A stretch of DNA of 64,000 nt. Source: an uncultured Sutterella sp. Its GTDB lineage: Bacteria; Pseudomonadota; Gammaproteobacteria; Burkholderiales; Burkholderiaceae_F. The DNA lies in assembly GCA_902463725.1 (NCBI GenBank), contig CABQGK010000003.1, forward strand, positions 124,001 to 188,000, given 5' to 3'. The position numbers and the translations under genes were made by a program. Shown piece after piece: positions 1 through 9,048 of this stretch (positions are counted from its first letter, which is position 1; each line of letters starts with the position of its first letter). The notes beneath the pieces were generated by a model that saw only the letters and a list, made by a program, of their open reading frames with translations, searched no databases and had not been told where the DNA came from.

Positions 1-671
1 GCGAGTGCAAAGGCATTAATCGCCGTAGGCGTATTGAGCTTAACTGTGTTGGCCTTACCCTCAAGCGTTACGGCACCCGCTGTATGGATGCCATAGACCT
101 GATTTTGATAGGCGGCAAGATCGGGACGTAGAACTAATTCACCATTGCCTGAATCTACATATTTTTCTTCACCATCTGATTGAAGATATAATCTATTTTC
201 TTCAGCCGCCTTTAGGTAAATATTCGTATTTGGATTTGAATAAATAAGCCTTGCATTCTGTGCCTGTCCATGCGCATTTTTAACACTGGAATTAACCGAA
301 ATATTTTGTGCGCTTTCCACTGTGAGCGTGCCCTGCTGTACCAGCACAGGCAGGCCGATAAATGGTGAGTTAGCAAACGCCCGGAAGGCCGATGGCGGCG
401 TAGTCACACCGATTGAAATATCTCCAGTGCTCGAGCGAAGCGTGAGCCCCTGCGCACCGCCTGCCTGCATGAAGACGCCATGCGAACCTGAGCTGTCTGC
501 GACTCCGCTAATATCTCCATTTTGAATATTGATAGCAACCCCTTCTCCACTCACCAAAGCACCCTGATTATTGGTTACTGTTGAGCGAATTTCCTCCGCG
601 GTCACTGAATAAGAAAAGGCCTGTAAAAGAGCAAGAGAAAGAAGGGTTCGCCGCCATCGATTGAAATGCAT
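1..671 (-). CDS. Autotransporter-like exported protein, N-terminal part (runs off the left edge)
   Basis: An open frame reads leftwards from an ATG at 671-669 to the window edge with no stop, about 223 codons. The N-terminus (MHFNRWRRTLLSLALLQAFS) has basic residues followed by a hydrophobic stretch and a plausible signal-peptidase site near SVTAEE. The rest is rich in Gly, Ser, Asn, Thr and short alternating segments such as VAINIQNGDIS, LTLRSSTGDISI and LTVESAQNISV, which resembles the beta-helical passenger of type V autotransporters or haemagglutinins. No barrel domain is visible because the gene is cut off, so the autotransporter call is an inference from the passenger-like repeats. The AT-rich stretch just upstream (about 690-850) probably holds its promoter. 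Confidence 0.6.
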   Translation of the reverse strand, partial: MHFNRWRRTLLSLALLQAFSYSVTAEEIRSTVTNNQGALVSGEGVAINIQNGDISGVADSSGSHGVFMQAGGAQGLTLRSSTGDISIGVTTPPSAFRAFANSPFIGLPVLVQQGTLTVESAQNISVNSSVKNAHGQAQNARLIYSNPNTNIYLKAAEENRLYLQSDGEEKYVDSGNGELVLRPDLAAYQNQVYGIHTAGAVTLEGKANTVKLNTPTAINAFAL

Positions 672-1150
672 ACATCCAGTCACGCTATTATTGCAGTATC
701 TAGTTTTATTTGATAATTTTTAACAAATTATCATTAATTTTAGATATATTTTTTATTTATTTAAATTCTAATCATTACGAATCTTTGAATGATATCACAC
801 TTTCTCAATTTGCATTACAATAGCTACAATCTCATCAATTTTTATTAAATAACTAATGCAGATTATTTATCTTTTACTAGTGACAACGGAAGGCTAACAG
901 AGGTGTCTTTGGAGGGAGCGTTTATGCGAGCAAACAACTTTTTCTTAATTTGATCAGGGTGTTAAGAAAAAGAGCGCTCACAGAGCGATGCCATCCCGTG
1001 CGCTGGCGGCCACGCAGAAGCACATAAAAAACGCTAGGGCGAATTTTCTTTCACCGCTCAAGTGCGGGTAGCGCACTAACCCTTTAAAATGGAGAAACTT
1101 TCCTCGGGCGCGCACAGGCTGGTCTGTGTCGGTACGCCCACTACGCAAAT
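672..1150. other. Intergenic region between divergent autotransporter-like gene and cellulose operon
   Basis: The left half (about 690-860) is very AT-rich and likely carries the promoter of the leftward gene. The right half has ordinary GC. No convincing gene, RNA or long repeat was seen. Promoters for the rightward cellulose genes are expected here, but no clear -35/-10 pair stood out. Confidence 0.5.
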
Positions 1151-1459
1151 TTGTTACGAAAGATGCCTGCTTTAATTCCCGATGATGTCGCCGCGCTCGG
1201 TCGCGTCTACGGCTTTTCCGTTGAGGGTTACGTCAATTTCGCGCCTGAGCGCGTACGTGCACGAACGCTTGAGCACTCCCCGCTCATGACGTCTCTTCAT
1301 GCGGGCGACCCTAGTGAGTCTTGCGGTGCGCCTTGCGGCGAGCAGCCACGTCACACTACTGCCCAAACGACTGAGTCCCTCGATGGCGCCCAGCCTCACG
1401 GCGCAGTAGCTCACGAGCCAAACGAGTGCGCAGACAACACGGGCGCCGTAAAGCAGTAA
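1151..1459 (+). CDS. BcsR/BcsP-like small cellulose-biosynthesis protein
   Basis: A 102-codon frame (98 if the ATG at 1163 is used) lies directly upstream of bcsQ. Its first ~45 residues (DDVAALGRVYGFSVEGY, then SPLMTSL) follow the pattern of the short BcsR/YhjR family: an Asp/Ala/Leu helix, a Gly-Phe turn, a Tyr, then a Pro-Leu-x-x-Leu end. In E. coli BcsR forms a complex with BcsQ and is needed for cellulose secretion. The remaining ~50 residues are polar and low in complexity, with several Cys and His, and look disordered. The assignment rests on motif pattern plus position, not an alignment. No strong Shine-Dalgarno supports either start. A long antisense frame over the same bases (1172-1759) is judged a shadow. 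Confidence 0.5.
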   Translation: MLRKMPALIPDDVAALGRVYGFSVEGYVNFAPERVRARTLEHSPLMTSLHAGDPSESCGAPCGEQPRHTTAQTTESLDGAQPHGAVAHEPNECADNTGAVKQ

Positions 1460-1477
1460 AAACACCCCGCAACGCCT

Positions 1478-2221
1478 ATGCTCATAAGTATTCAAGGTCT
1501 GAGAGCTGGCGCAGGATCGAGCTTTTGTGCGGCAAACCTTGCCGAGCTCTACGCCAGCGCGAACCGTCCAGTGGCGCTCGTCTCCACTGCTCCGGCGCCG
1601 AGCACATTTGAGACTTACTGGGGCTTGCCGCTTACTAGCGGCAAAAGTTGGGTGCGGCAGATCACAAGCAACCAGCCGCTTGCCGAGGCCGCAGTGCGTG
1701 CAGAGCTCGGGTTTCCCGTGCTCTTTAGCTTTGGGGCGCAAGCGGCGCTTAGCGCTCAAGAGGCCGAAAGCACGGCGCCCAAGCTTCTTGCCGCGCTCTC
1801 TGGGGCGGCGCTAACGCATGTGCTCGTTGATGCGGGCGGCATCAACACGCCCTGCAGTCAAGTTTTTCGATCACTCGCCACACTTGTTGTCACCGTGCTC
1901 GAGCCTGATCACGATTCACTCTTGCGCCTAATGGAGTATCATCCGCTCGACAATGAGGTTTTCGTGCTCAATAAAGTGGTTCCTGGCTCGAGCGTGGGCT
2001 ACCGACTCACTTCATACTTAGAGACTGAGCCGCGATTTGTTGGCAAACTCATCACACCCGTGCTTGCTGCGGATGAAGCAGCGCGCGAAAGCGGCTTTCT
2101 TCTGACGCGTGTCGTCAAGAGCGCGCCCACCTCAGCTGTGAGTCAAAGTTTGGGTGCACTCGCCGAGAGCCTGTTGCACGCCGAAGCTCGGCTTGCCGCC
2201 CGCCGCGCGCGGAAGAATTGA
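1478..2221 (+). CDS. bcsQ: BcsQ, MinD/ParA-like ATPase of cellulose biosynthesis
   Basis: The protein has 247 residues. The N-terminus MLISIQGLRAGAGSSFCAAN matches the deviant Walker A of BcsQ/YhjQ, in which the usual KGGxGKT lysine pattern is altered. VLVDAGG near residue 115 fits the Walker B-like strand, and VLNKV is the later strand of the MinD fold. BcsQ acts at the inner face of the cytoplasmic membrane with BcsR and is required for localised cellulose synthesis in E. coli. It starts 18 bases after the bcsR-like stop and is followed 56 bases later by bcsA, so co-transcription is likely. The Walker A here (RAGAGSS) is even weaker than in E. coli, so ATP hydrolysis is uncertain. Confidence 0.8.
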   Translation: MLISIQGLRAGAGSSFCAANLAELYASANRPVALVSTAPAPSTFETYWGLPLTSGKSWVRQITSNQPLAEAAVRAELGFPVLFSFGAQAALSAQEAESTAPKLLAALSGAALTHVLVDAGGINTPCSQVFRSLATLVVTVLEPDHDSLLRLMEYHPLDNEVFVLNKVVPGSSVGYRLTSYLETEPRFVGKLITPVLAADEAARESGFLLTRVVKSAPTSAVSQSLGALAESLLHAEARLAARRARKN

Positions 2222-2277
2222 TCAAATACTGAACTAGAGAAAACTACGCTCACGATTGTTGGAGTCACAGGACTATC

Positions 2278-5001
2278 ATGTGGTGCATTACGCTCTTGAC
2301 CGAGTTTATCCGTGGTCTAAAACAGAGCCTTGTAGCGCTGACCGCCTACACGTCAAGTCTGATTGGCTTTCTCACCAATGGGCTCGGGCTACTCTTGGCC
2401 TGGGTACTGCTGCCGCTTGAAGGCGATCGCTGGCAGGGCATTATCCGCGAGCGCGCCGCGCTGTTTCCGCAGGTGCGCTGGCAACGGCTGCGTCCGCTAG
2501 ATCCCTTGCGCCTTGCGATTCAGGCGACATTTCTCATACTCTTTGCGCTGCCCGGGGAGTTGCTCGAGCGGCTCGAGGCGCCGAGTGCTACGCGCTCCGC
2601 GGCAGGCACCCGTCGCAACGCATCCAACCACAGCACGCATTGGGCGGCCTTTTGCGCCTATGTGCGCTTTATTTGGGAAGATCGCATTCTCACACCCCTG
2701 ACCACGCTCGGCACTGAAATCACCGATGCAGCGACGGGGTTGCTGTCGCGAAGCCGCCTTGGGCGCAGTGACTTAAAAACCGTGCCCGAACGCCGACGTG
2801 AGCGACTGCTCGTGGGGCTCGCGCTCTTTATTGTCGGCGCACTCGGCATTTGGTGTATCACGCAACCCCTGACGCTAGGGCCTCAACTTGTTTTTGTTGC
2901 CAGCGCCCTACTGCTCTCGCTCTTTTTCCGACGCGTCAAGAGCCACCTCACCATTTTGTTGATGATCGTGCTCTCGGTGATCGTCTCAACGCGCTACCTC
3001 TTTTGGCGCGCAACCGAGACGCTCTCCTTTGACACACCTGGCTCAACCATTTTCGGCCTGCTGCTACTCGGCGCTGAAATCTATGCCTATTTGGTCATGG
3101 TGCTCTCGTACTTTCAGGTGTTCTGGGTGCTTGAGCGTAAGCCCGTTCCCATGCCTGCCGATGTATCCACGTGGCCGCATGTGGACATTTGCATTCCAAC
3201 TTACAACGAGCCGCTCGATGTGATCAAACCCACGGTGCTTGCCGCGCAAAGCATGGACTGGCCTGCGGAGAAGCTGCACATCTGGATTCTCGATGACGGC
3301 AGTCGTGACGAATTCACCAAGTTCGCGCGCGAGGCTGGCGTTGGATGCATTCGTCGTGAAAAGCACAATCATGCCAAAGCAGGCAACATCAATCATGCTC
3401 TACAGCAAATGTCGGGGGACTTTGTAGCCATTTTCGACTGCGACCACGTCCCTGTGCGGAGCTTCTTGCAGATGACCGTTGGTTGGCTCATGAAAGATCC
3501 AAAGATTGCGCTCGTGCAGACGCCACATCACTTCTACTCGCAAGATCCTTTCTCGCGCAACCTCGGCCTTGACAGCACGATCCCCGACGACAATGCGCTC
3601 TTTCATGATTTCATTCAAAAGGGCAACGACGCTTGGGACGCGACCATGTTTTGCGGCTCCTGCGCAGTCATGCGTCGCAAAGCGCTCGACGAAGTGGGCG
3701 GCATTGCCGTAGAGACCGTTACCGAAGACGCGCACACCTCGCTTAAACTCAACCGCCGCGGATGGTCCTCCGCCTTTATCGGCGTACCGCTTGCGGCGGG
3801 GCTCTCAACCGAGACGCTCTCGGCGCACGTTGGGCAGCGCATCCGTTGGGCGCGTGGCATGATTCAGATTTTCCGCGTCGATAATCCGCTCAAAGGTAAG
3901 GGGCTCACCTGGGGACAGCGCCTCTGCTTTTTCAACGCCATGATCCACTTTTTGCACGGCGCGCCGCGCTTGATTTTCTTGCTTGCGCCCTTGCCCTATA
4001 TCTTCTTTGGATCCATGGTGCTTAACGCGCCGATTCTTACGATCTTTGCCTTTGCGCTACCGCACATGTTGCACGCCACACTTACCTCTGGGATTCTTCA
4101 GCGAGGCTATCGCTCGCCCTTTTTGGGTAGCGTCTACGAAGCGGTGCTCTCTTGGTACATTCTGCTGCCCACCACGGTTGCGCTGATCAACCCGAAGTAC
4201 GGCAAATTTAACGTCACAGTCAAAGGTGGCACGGTGCAGAGTCAGTACCTTGATTGGCAAATCATTCGTCCTTATTTGGTTCTTATTGCACTCAACGTTG
4301 CGGGGCTCATCGGCGGGATCTGGCTTTTGGCGAGCGCGCCTGAGCAAGAGCTGTTCACGCTCATTAACATCGGCTGGATTCTCTATAACCTCGTGATTCT
4401 CGGCGCGACCACGGCAGTAGCTGTCGAGACCGTCCAAGAGCGTCGTTTTCCACGTGTGCCGATCAATCGTGACGCCTCGGTCAAACTCGCCGACGGTACG
4501 CTTCTTGCGGCAAAGCTACGTGACTACTCGCAAAATGGCGCCAACGTGGTGCTGCCTGCAGCCGCGCACACAGCCCTCGCGCAGAACACTCCCCGCTTGG
4601 GAGACCATTTGGAGCTTGTTCTACCGCTTGATGCGCGACTGGTGTCGTTTCCCGCCATCGTGCGCCGCACCCATGTCAACGATGCTGGCGAAACGGTAAT
4701 GGGGCTTGAGCTCGTCAATCTCACGATTGATCTCGAGCGCGAGCTCACGGCAGCGACTTTTGGACGCGCGGATGCTTGGGCGAAAGAGCTCGTTGGTAGC
4801 CGTAATCCCTTTGCGGGTTCCTCTGCGCTACTTGGCTTTGCTTGGCGCGGATACCGCGCGCTCGCGAAATTCGCCCCGCCCGCTCTGCAACCCGTGCTTG
4901 GACTCGTGGCTGCGAGCGTGCGCTGGGTTGTCTCCTTCCTACCACGCCCTGCGGGTAAGCGCTTTGCGCTCTCAACCATTGGCCGCGTTATGAAGGATTG
5001 A
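2278..5001 (+). CDS. bcsA: BcsA, cellulose synthase catalytic subunit (UDP-forming)
   Basis: A 907-residue inner-membrane family 2 glycosyltransferase that polymerises UDP-glucose into beta-1,4-glucan and passes the chain through its own membrane channel. The GT2 motifs are all present: DDGS at 339-342, DCD at 387-389, TED at 482-484 and QRIRW at 520-524. A PilZ domain follows, with the c-di-GMP-binding RRFPR (722-726) and DYSQNG (749-754), so activation by c-di-GMP is expected. Several hydrophobic segments flank the catalytic domain. There is a ~250-residue N-terminal extension before the first conserved glycosyltransferase strand, as in enterobacterial BcsA. Length is close to the family norm (E. 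coli 872). It lies upstream of bcsB across a 294-base spacer with a hairpin. Confidence 0.96.
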   Translation: MWCITLLTEFIRGLKQSLVALTAYTSSLIGFLTNGLGLLLAWVLLPLEGDRWQGIIRERAALFPQVRWQRLRPLDPLRLAIQATFLILFALPGELLERLEAPSATRSAAGTRRNASNHSTHWAAFCAYVRFIWEDRILTPLTTLGTEITDAATGLLSRSRLGRSDLKTVPERRRERLLVGLALFIVGALGIWCITQPLTLGPQLVFVASALLLSLFFRRVKSHLTILLMIVLSVIVSTRYLFWRATETLSFDTPGSTIFGLLLLGAEIYAYLVMVLSYFQVFWVLERKPVPMPADVSTWPHVDICIPTYNEPLDVIKPTVLAAQSMDWPAEKLHIWILDDGSRDEFTKFAREAGVGCIRREKHNHAKAGNINHALQQMSGDFVAIFDCDHVPVRSFLQMTVGWLMKDPKIALVQTPHHFYSQDPFSRNLGLDSTIPDDNALFHDFIQKGNDAWDATMFCGSCAVMRRKALDEVGGIAVETVTEDAHTSLKLNRRGWSSAFIGVPLAAGLSTETLSAHVGQRIRWARGMIQIFRVDNPLKGKGLTWGQRLCFFNAMIHFLHGAPRLIFLLAPLPYIFFGSMVLNAPILTIFAFALPHMLHATLTSGILQRGYRSPFLGSVYEAVLSWYILLPTTVALINPKYGKFNVTVKGGTVQSQYLDWQIIRPYLVLIALNVAGLIGGIWLLASAPEQELFTLINIGWILYNLVILGATTAVAVETVQERRFPRVPINRDASVKLADGTLLAAKLRDYSQNGANVVLPAAAHTALAQNTPRLGDHLELVLPLDARLVSFPAIVRRTHVNDAGETVMGLELVNLTIDLERELTAATFGRADAWAKELVGSRNPFAGSSALLGFAWRGYRALAKFAPPALQPVLGLVAASVRWVVSFLPRPAGKRFALSTIGRVMKD

Positions 5002-5161
5002 GCCAAGTGAAATTTCTGGTGGAAATTCTCTCTTTAGAGCATTGATAGCGCAGCCTCACTCAGAGTAGACTTTCTGCCAATTCCGCTCTGCGCCGTACGC
5101 CTTCCGCGTTGCGGCACTCAGAAGCGTCTCAGCAATGAGAAAGTGTTTTTGATTTAACCAA

Positions 5162-5215
5162 GGTTCTGCTGTTGTGTGCCCCCTCAGAAAAGCAGGGGCA
5201 AGCGCCAACAGAACC
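5162..5215 (+). promoter_or_regulatory. Nested hairpin in the bcsA-bcsB spacer
   Basis: Within the 294-base spacer, GGTTCT (5162-5167) pairs with AGAACC (5210-5215), GTTG (5171-5174) with CAAC (5206-5209), and GCCCC (5178-5182) with GGGGC (5195-5199), giving a bulged, nested stem. No U-run follows, so it is not a classical terminator. It may be a leader structure or RNA-processing site that tunes bcsB relative to bcsA. It does not match a riboswitch that I recognise. Confidence 0.35.
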
Positions 5216-5295
5216 ACTCTCAACACAACTGGAGAAAGCGCCCTAGCGCGTTCTCAACTTTGAGGACCGCGCTTTGATGCGCTCAGATTTATCCT

Positions 5296-7638
5296 ATGAA
5301 ATGTACTGCCAACCAACCTTTCCGCCCGAGCCAAGTCCGCGAAACTATCCTCTCGCGCGGCGTGCACGGTGCGCTTTGGCTCATCGGCATTGCTTCAATG
5401 GGCATGCTCAGCGCAGCGCAAGCTGCCCCCCTGCCCAACCACATTCCAGTGCCCGATGCGCTACGCACGGCCACCGAGATGCTTCCTGATTTGATGCCGC
5501 CCTCTCGCGAAGCGATGCCGCTCTTTGATGCGGCTATTGGCGGTCGTCCAGGGGCGATTCGTCTCACGGGGCTCTATACCCAGCGCTCCTTCACTTTTGG
5601 CGTGCTACGTGACGAGGTGGTAGGTGACGCGTCGCTTACGCTCATTCTGCACCCCTCCCCCGCGCTCAAGACGCGCTCGGTTGTGAACGTCGTGCTGAAC
5701 GACCATTTGCTCGGGACTGTACCACTTGTTGCGGCGGATCCTAATGCCAAGGGCAAAGACGCTGCCGCAGATCCGGCCGCCGCGCAGGCCGAGCGGACGG
5801 TGAAGGTGACGCTACCGATCGACGGTCGAGCGCTGCGTGGCTACAACCGCATTGATATTTCGCTTGAAGGCACCTACAGCGAGGTTTGTGAAAATCCCCT
5901 CGCCAATAGTCTCTGGGTAGATGTTGACGACGGCAGCTATCTCTCGCTTTCGATTCAGCGCCTTCGCAACCCCAATGAGCTCACGTATCTGCCAGGGCCT
6001 TTCATTTCGAAGAACGCCCGTGGCATGCAAACCCTGCCCATGGCCTTTGCTGCTCAACCCACTGCGGGTGAACTCGAGGCCGCTGGCATTATCGCGAGTT
6101 GGGCTGGGCGCGAAGCCGATTGGCATGGGCTCAAGTTACCGGCCTATCTCAATGAGGCACCAGTGGACGCGCATTTCGTCACGTTCATGACCGCCAAGCA
6201 CCGTCCCGACTTCCTCAAGGACATGCCCGAGCCCAAAGGCCCGAGTGTCTCGATTGTGAACGCTCCGTTCTCGCTTTGGGCGAAGATGCTTGTCATTAGC
6301 GGGCGTGATGATGCCGAGCTCAAGGCTGCCGCGAGCGCCTTGGCAACGGGTAGTGCCATTTTCTCGGGCGAATCCGTCACACTCACCGATCTAGCGGCGG
6401 TACCAAAGCGTGAGGCGTATGATGCGCCACGCTGGCTCCCCACTAATCGTGCCGTCACGCTCGAAGAGCTCACCACCTATAAGGGTCAGCTCACCACGCG
6501 TGGCGTTGAACCCGCGCCAATCCATCTCCCCTTCCGTCTGCCGCCCGACCTGTACACGTTCGAGCGTCAGAGCGTGCCGCTTAAGCTTGCGACTACGGCC
6601 ACGCCGCCCGCGCCTGGCGGCGCCGCGCAGCTGCGCGTGCGCCTCAACCGCGCCATGGTGAGCGCCGCTGAGATCACGGGCGCCAATGCCCCAAGCGGCA
6701 AGCAAAAGACGTTGGTTAACTTCTCTGCGCTCAACCCTGAGGCTGGGCGTTGGGACGCCATTGGCGTGCCTGGGGTCTATCTCAAAGCAGAAAATGACCT
6801 CGAAATTGATTTCCGCTACAACGTCCCTGTTACCAGTGGCACCCCCACGGAGTGCCGCTATGCGTTACCCTCGGAGAGTCAAGGCGATATTGACCCGCAA
6901 TCCACCATCGACTTTAGCGGCTTCCACCACTACGCGGTGCTACCGGATCTGAACCGCTTTACGCGTGCGGGCTATCCCTTTACGATTCATGCTGACCTCG
7001 CCACCACCACGGTTGTGCTACCCGATAAGCTCCGCGCAACTGACCTCGCGGTCTACCTCACCGCGCTAGCGCGTATGGGGATGCAGACGGGCGCACCCGC
7101 TACGGCGGTAAGTGTTCGTCTCAGCAAGGATTTTGATGCCAAGAGCGCACAAGACGTGCTCCTTATTGGCAGCGTTCCTGCCGATGCTGCCAACCTTGAG
7201 CAGATTCGTGCTGCGGTCGCCAAGTTTGGCCGCGAGACGGTGAGCGGCAACGTGCTCACCGCGGCCAAGATGAGTGCCATGGTAGGAATGGAGTCGCCCT
7301 TCTCTAAGGGAAAATCTTTGGTTGCGCTACTCACGGGCGACCCCGATAACGCCAAGCATCTCATTGAGCTTTTAGCCAACCCTGCAGAACTCTCTTCGGT
7401 TGAAGGCGGTGCAACGCTTATTACCGACGTGGGGCTACGTAATGCGCCAGCCAAAGACACGTACTCGGTGGGTGATCTGCCCTGGAGCGCACGTGCTTGG
7501 GTCGCGCTCTCGAACTCCCCCTTGCTCATGGCGCTCGCAGCGCTCGCTGCCGCGGTGATTTTGGGGGCGATTAGCTACATACTCATGCGTCTGCGCATTC
7601 GCGCGCGCCTTGCCTTGAAGGAGAACGGCCATGACTAA
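5296..7638 (+). CDS. bcsB: BcsB, periplasmic cellulose synthase subunit
   Basis: A 780-residue protein with an N-terminal signal segment ending near SAAQAAP, long alternating carbohydrate-binding and flavodoxin-like regions typical of BcsB, and one C-terminal transmembrane helix (about 735-765) followed by a basic tail. It guides the nascent glucan through the periplasm and its tail anchors to BcsA. Despite some database names it does not itself bind c-di-GMP. It overlaps bcsZ by 8 bases, showing tight coupling. The signal peptide has an unusually long N-region of about 28 residues, so a later internal start is possible, but no Shine-Dalgarno decides it. Confidence 0.93.
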   Translation: MKCTANQPFRPSQVRETILSRGVHGALWLIGIASMGMLSAAQAAPLPNHIPVPDALRTATEMLPDLMPPSREAMPLFDAAIGGRPGAIRLTGLYTQRSFTFGVLRDEVVGDASLTLILHPSPALKTRSVVNVVLNDHLLGTVPLVAADPNAKGKDAAADPAAAQAERTVKVTLPIDGRALRGYNRIDISLEGTYSEVCENPLANSLWVDVDDGSYLSLSIQRLRNPNELTYLPGPFISKNARGMQTLPMAFAAQPTAGELEAAGIIASWAGREADWHGLKLPAYLNEAPVDAHFVTFMTAKHRPDFLKDMPEPKGPSVSIVNAPFSLWAKMLVISGRDDAELKAAASALATGSAIFSGESVTLTDLAAVPKREAYDAPRWLPTNRAVTLEELTTYKGQLTTRGVEPAPIHLPFRLPPDLYTFERQSVPLKLATTATPPAPGGAAQLRVRLNRAMVSAAEITGANAPSGKQKTLVNFSALNPEAGRWDAIGVPGVYLKAENDLEIDFRYNVPVTSGTPTECRYALPSESQGDIDPQSTIDFSGFHHYAVLPDLNRFTRAGYPFTIHADLATTTVVLPDKLRATDLAVYLTALARMGMQTGAPATAVSVRLSKDFDAKSAQDVLLIGSVPADAANLEQIRAAVAKFGRETVSGNVLTAAKMSAMVGMESPFSKGKSLVALLTGDPDNAKHLIELLANPAELSSVEGGATLITDVGLRNAPAKDTYSVGDLPWSARAWVALSNSPLLMALAALAAAVILGAISYILMRLRIRARLALKENGHD

Positions 7639-8857
7639 GTTGAGGCTCACTCTGCTCTGCACGGCGCTACTTGCAACGTTTGGTTTAGCAGAAGCCGCAG
7701 AGACGACTGCAGCGGCAAGCGCCGCGGCACCCACCAGCGCTCAGCAAGCCAAAGACGCTAGCGCTCCCACGGAGCAGACCGTTGTCGCGCTACCCGCTGT
7801 GCGTAGCCTCGTGGGGGCTCCCACGGATACGTGGCCTGCGTGGAAGCAATTCCGTCAGTCTGCGCTTGAGGGCGGACGCGTCATCGACCGTAGCGACGAA
7901 CGCCTTATCACCACGAGTGAAGGTCAGTCTTATGGCATGTTCTTTGCGCTCGTTGCGAACGACCGCGCAAGCTTTGATGCCATTTGGCAGTGGACGATCG
8001 CTAACCTCTGCGCTGGCGACTGCGGCAAAACGCGCATGGCCTGGCTCTGGGGGGCCTCGGAGTCCGTAAAAGCAGCCAAGACCCCACCCAAATGGGGCGT
8101 GCTTGACAGCAACAACGCCACCGATGCGGATCTCTGGATCGCGTATTCGCTCTTAGAGGCAGCCGATCGTTGGGAGAACCCGCGCTACCGAGAGGATGCG
8201 CTCGCGCTACTGGGGCGCGTCAAACAAGACGTGCGTGTAGTGCGCGGTCTCGGGGCTGTGCTCCTACCCGCGAATGTCGGCTTTGAGAAAAATGGCGACG
8301 TGGTGCTCAACCCCTCCTACTATCCGCTGAGCGTGTTGAAACGCTTGGAAGCGGTGGATCCGCTCTGGCGTGAAGTGCGTTGGGGCTCGATGCGTGCGCT
8401 TGTGCGCTCAGCTGAGTCGGGACTCTCGCCCGACTGGGTTGCTTTCGGCGAGCGCTGGGGCACGCGCAACCGCGACGAAGGCTCCGAAGGTAGTTGGAAC
8501 GCGATTCGTGTTTATCTCTGGGCAGGAATGATGCCGCAGGATGATCCCGATGCAATTCGTCTGCGCGAAATCCTCTCACCCATGGTTGATATCACCAAGC
8601 GCCGCTTCATGACGCCCGTCTCCACGGATACGGCCGCCTTTACCGTGAGCGAACAAGGTCCTTTTGCCTTTGGCGCCTGTCTCTTGCCGTGGGTGAAAAA
8701 TGAGCGTGTGGGCGCTTGGATTCGCACTGGGCTCACCACCATGCCGCTCACTGGCGAGGACTACTACCGTAGCGTACTCGCGCTCTTCGGCATGGGCTTT
8801 GATGAGGCGCGCTTTGCCTTTAGTCGTGAAGGCCGCCTCGTACTGAAAGGGGACTGA
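7631..8857 (+). CDS. bcsZ: BcsZ, periplasmic endo-1,4-beta-glucanase (GH8)
   Basis: A 408-residue family 8 glycoside hydrolase with a signal peptide (MTKLRLTLLCTALLATFGLA). The GH8 core is visible: TSEGQSYGMFFAL carries the acid Glu, AWLWG follows, and ATDADLWIAYSLLEA carries the Asp involved in substrate distortion or base function. BcsZ trims cellulose in the periplasm and is a standard member of bcs operons. There is a low-complexity Ala/Thr/Ser linker between the signal peptide and the catalytic domain (about residues 20-55), longer than in E. coli. The start overlaps the end of bcsB by 8 bases. In E. coli the next gene would be bcsC, but here it is a c-di-GMP enzyme. Confidence 0.93.
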   Translation: MTKLRLTLLCTALLATFGLAEAAETTAAASAAAPTSAQQAKDASAPTEQTVVALPAVRSLVGAPTDTWPAWKQFRQSALEGGRVIDRSDERLITTSEGQSYGMFFALVANDRASFDAIWQWTIANLCAGDCGKTRMAWLWGASESVKAAKTPPKWGVLDSNNATDADLWIAYSLLEAADRWENPRYREDALALLGRVKQDVRVVRGLGAVLLPANVGFEKNGDVVLNPSYYPLSVLKRLEAVDPLWREVRWGSMRALVRSAESGLSPDWVAFGERWGTRNRDEGSEGSWNAIRVYLWAGMMPQDDPDAIRLREILSPMVDITKRRFMTPVSTDTAAFTVSEQGPFAFGACLLPWVKNERVGAWIRTGLTTMPLTGEDYYRSVLALFGMGFDEARFAFSREGRLVLKGD

Positions 8858-8909
8858 GACTCGAGCAAAACTCATCACGCCCTCTCCCCCCCTAAGGAGA
8901 GAGCCCCCT

Positions 8910-8942
8910 GCGCGACGCGGCCCATTGTGGCATGCGTCGCGC
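8910..8942 (+). repeat. GC-rich inverted repeat between bcsZ and the c-di-GMP gene
   Basis: GCGCGACGC (8910-8918) is complementary to GCGTCGCGC (8934-8942) around a 15-base loop. No U-run follows, so it could be a weak terminator, an RNA stabiliser for the upstream bcs message, or a processing site. Confidence 0.4.
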
Positions 8943-9048
8943 GCGCCCAGCTCTCTGTTGGGCAGTGCACTGCGTAAGGCTCAGGTGTCGCGAGCGCATC
9001 TCTCTGTGCTCGCTTCCCGCGCCCTAACCAAGACCGTTCGGAATTGTC

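Noticed and set aside
1172..1759. A 195-codon frame antisense to the bcsR-like gene and bcsQ
   Set aside because: Basic, Cys/Arg-rich product typical of antisense translation in GC-rich DNA; the plus-strand genes fit a known operon order.
5002..5295. A possible c-di-GMP riboswitch before bcsB
   Set aside because: The hairpin lacks the conserved GEMM core sequences, so it is reported only as a structured spacer.
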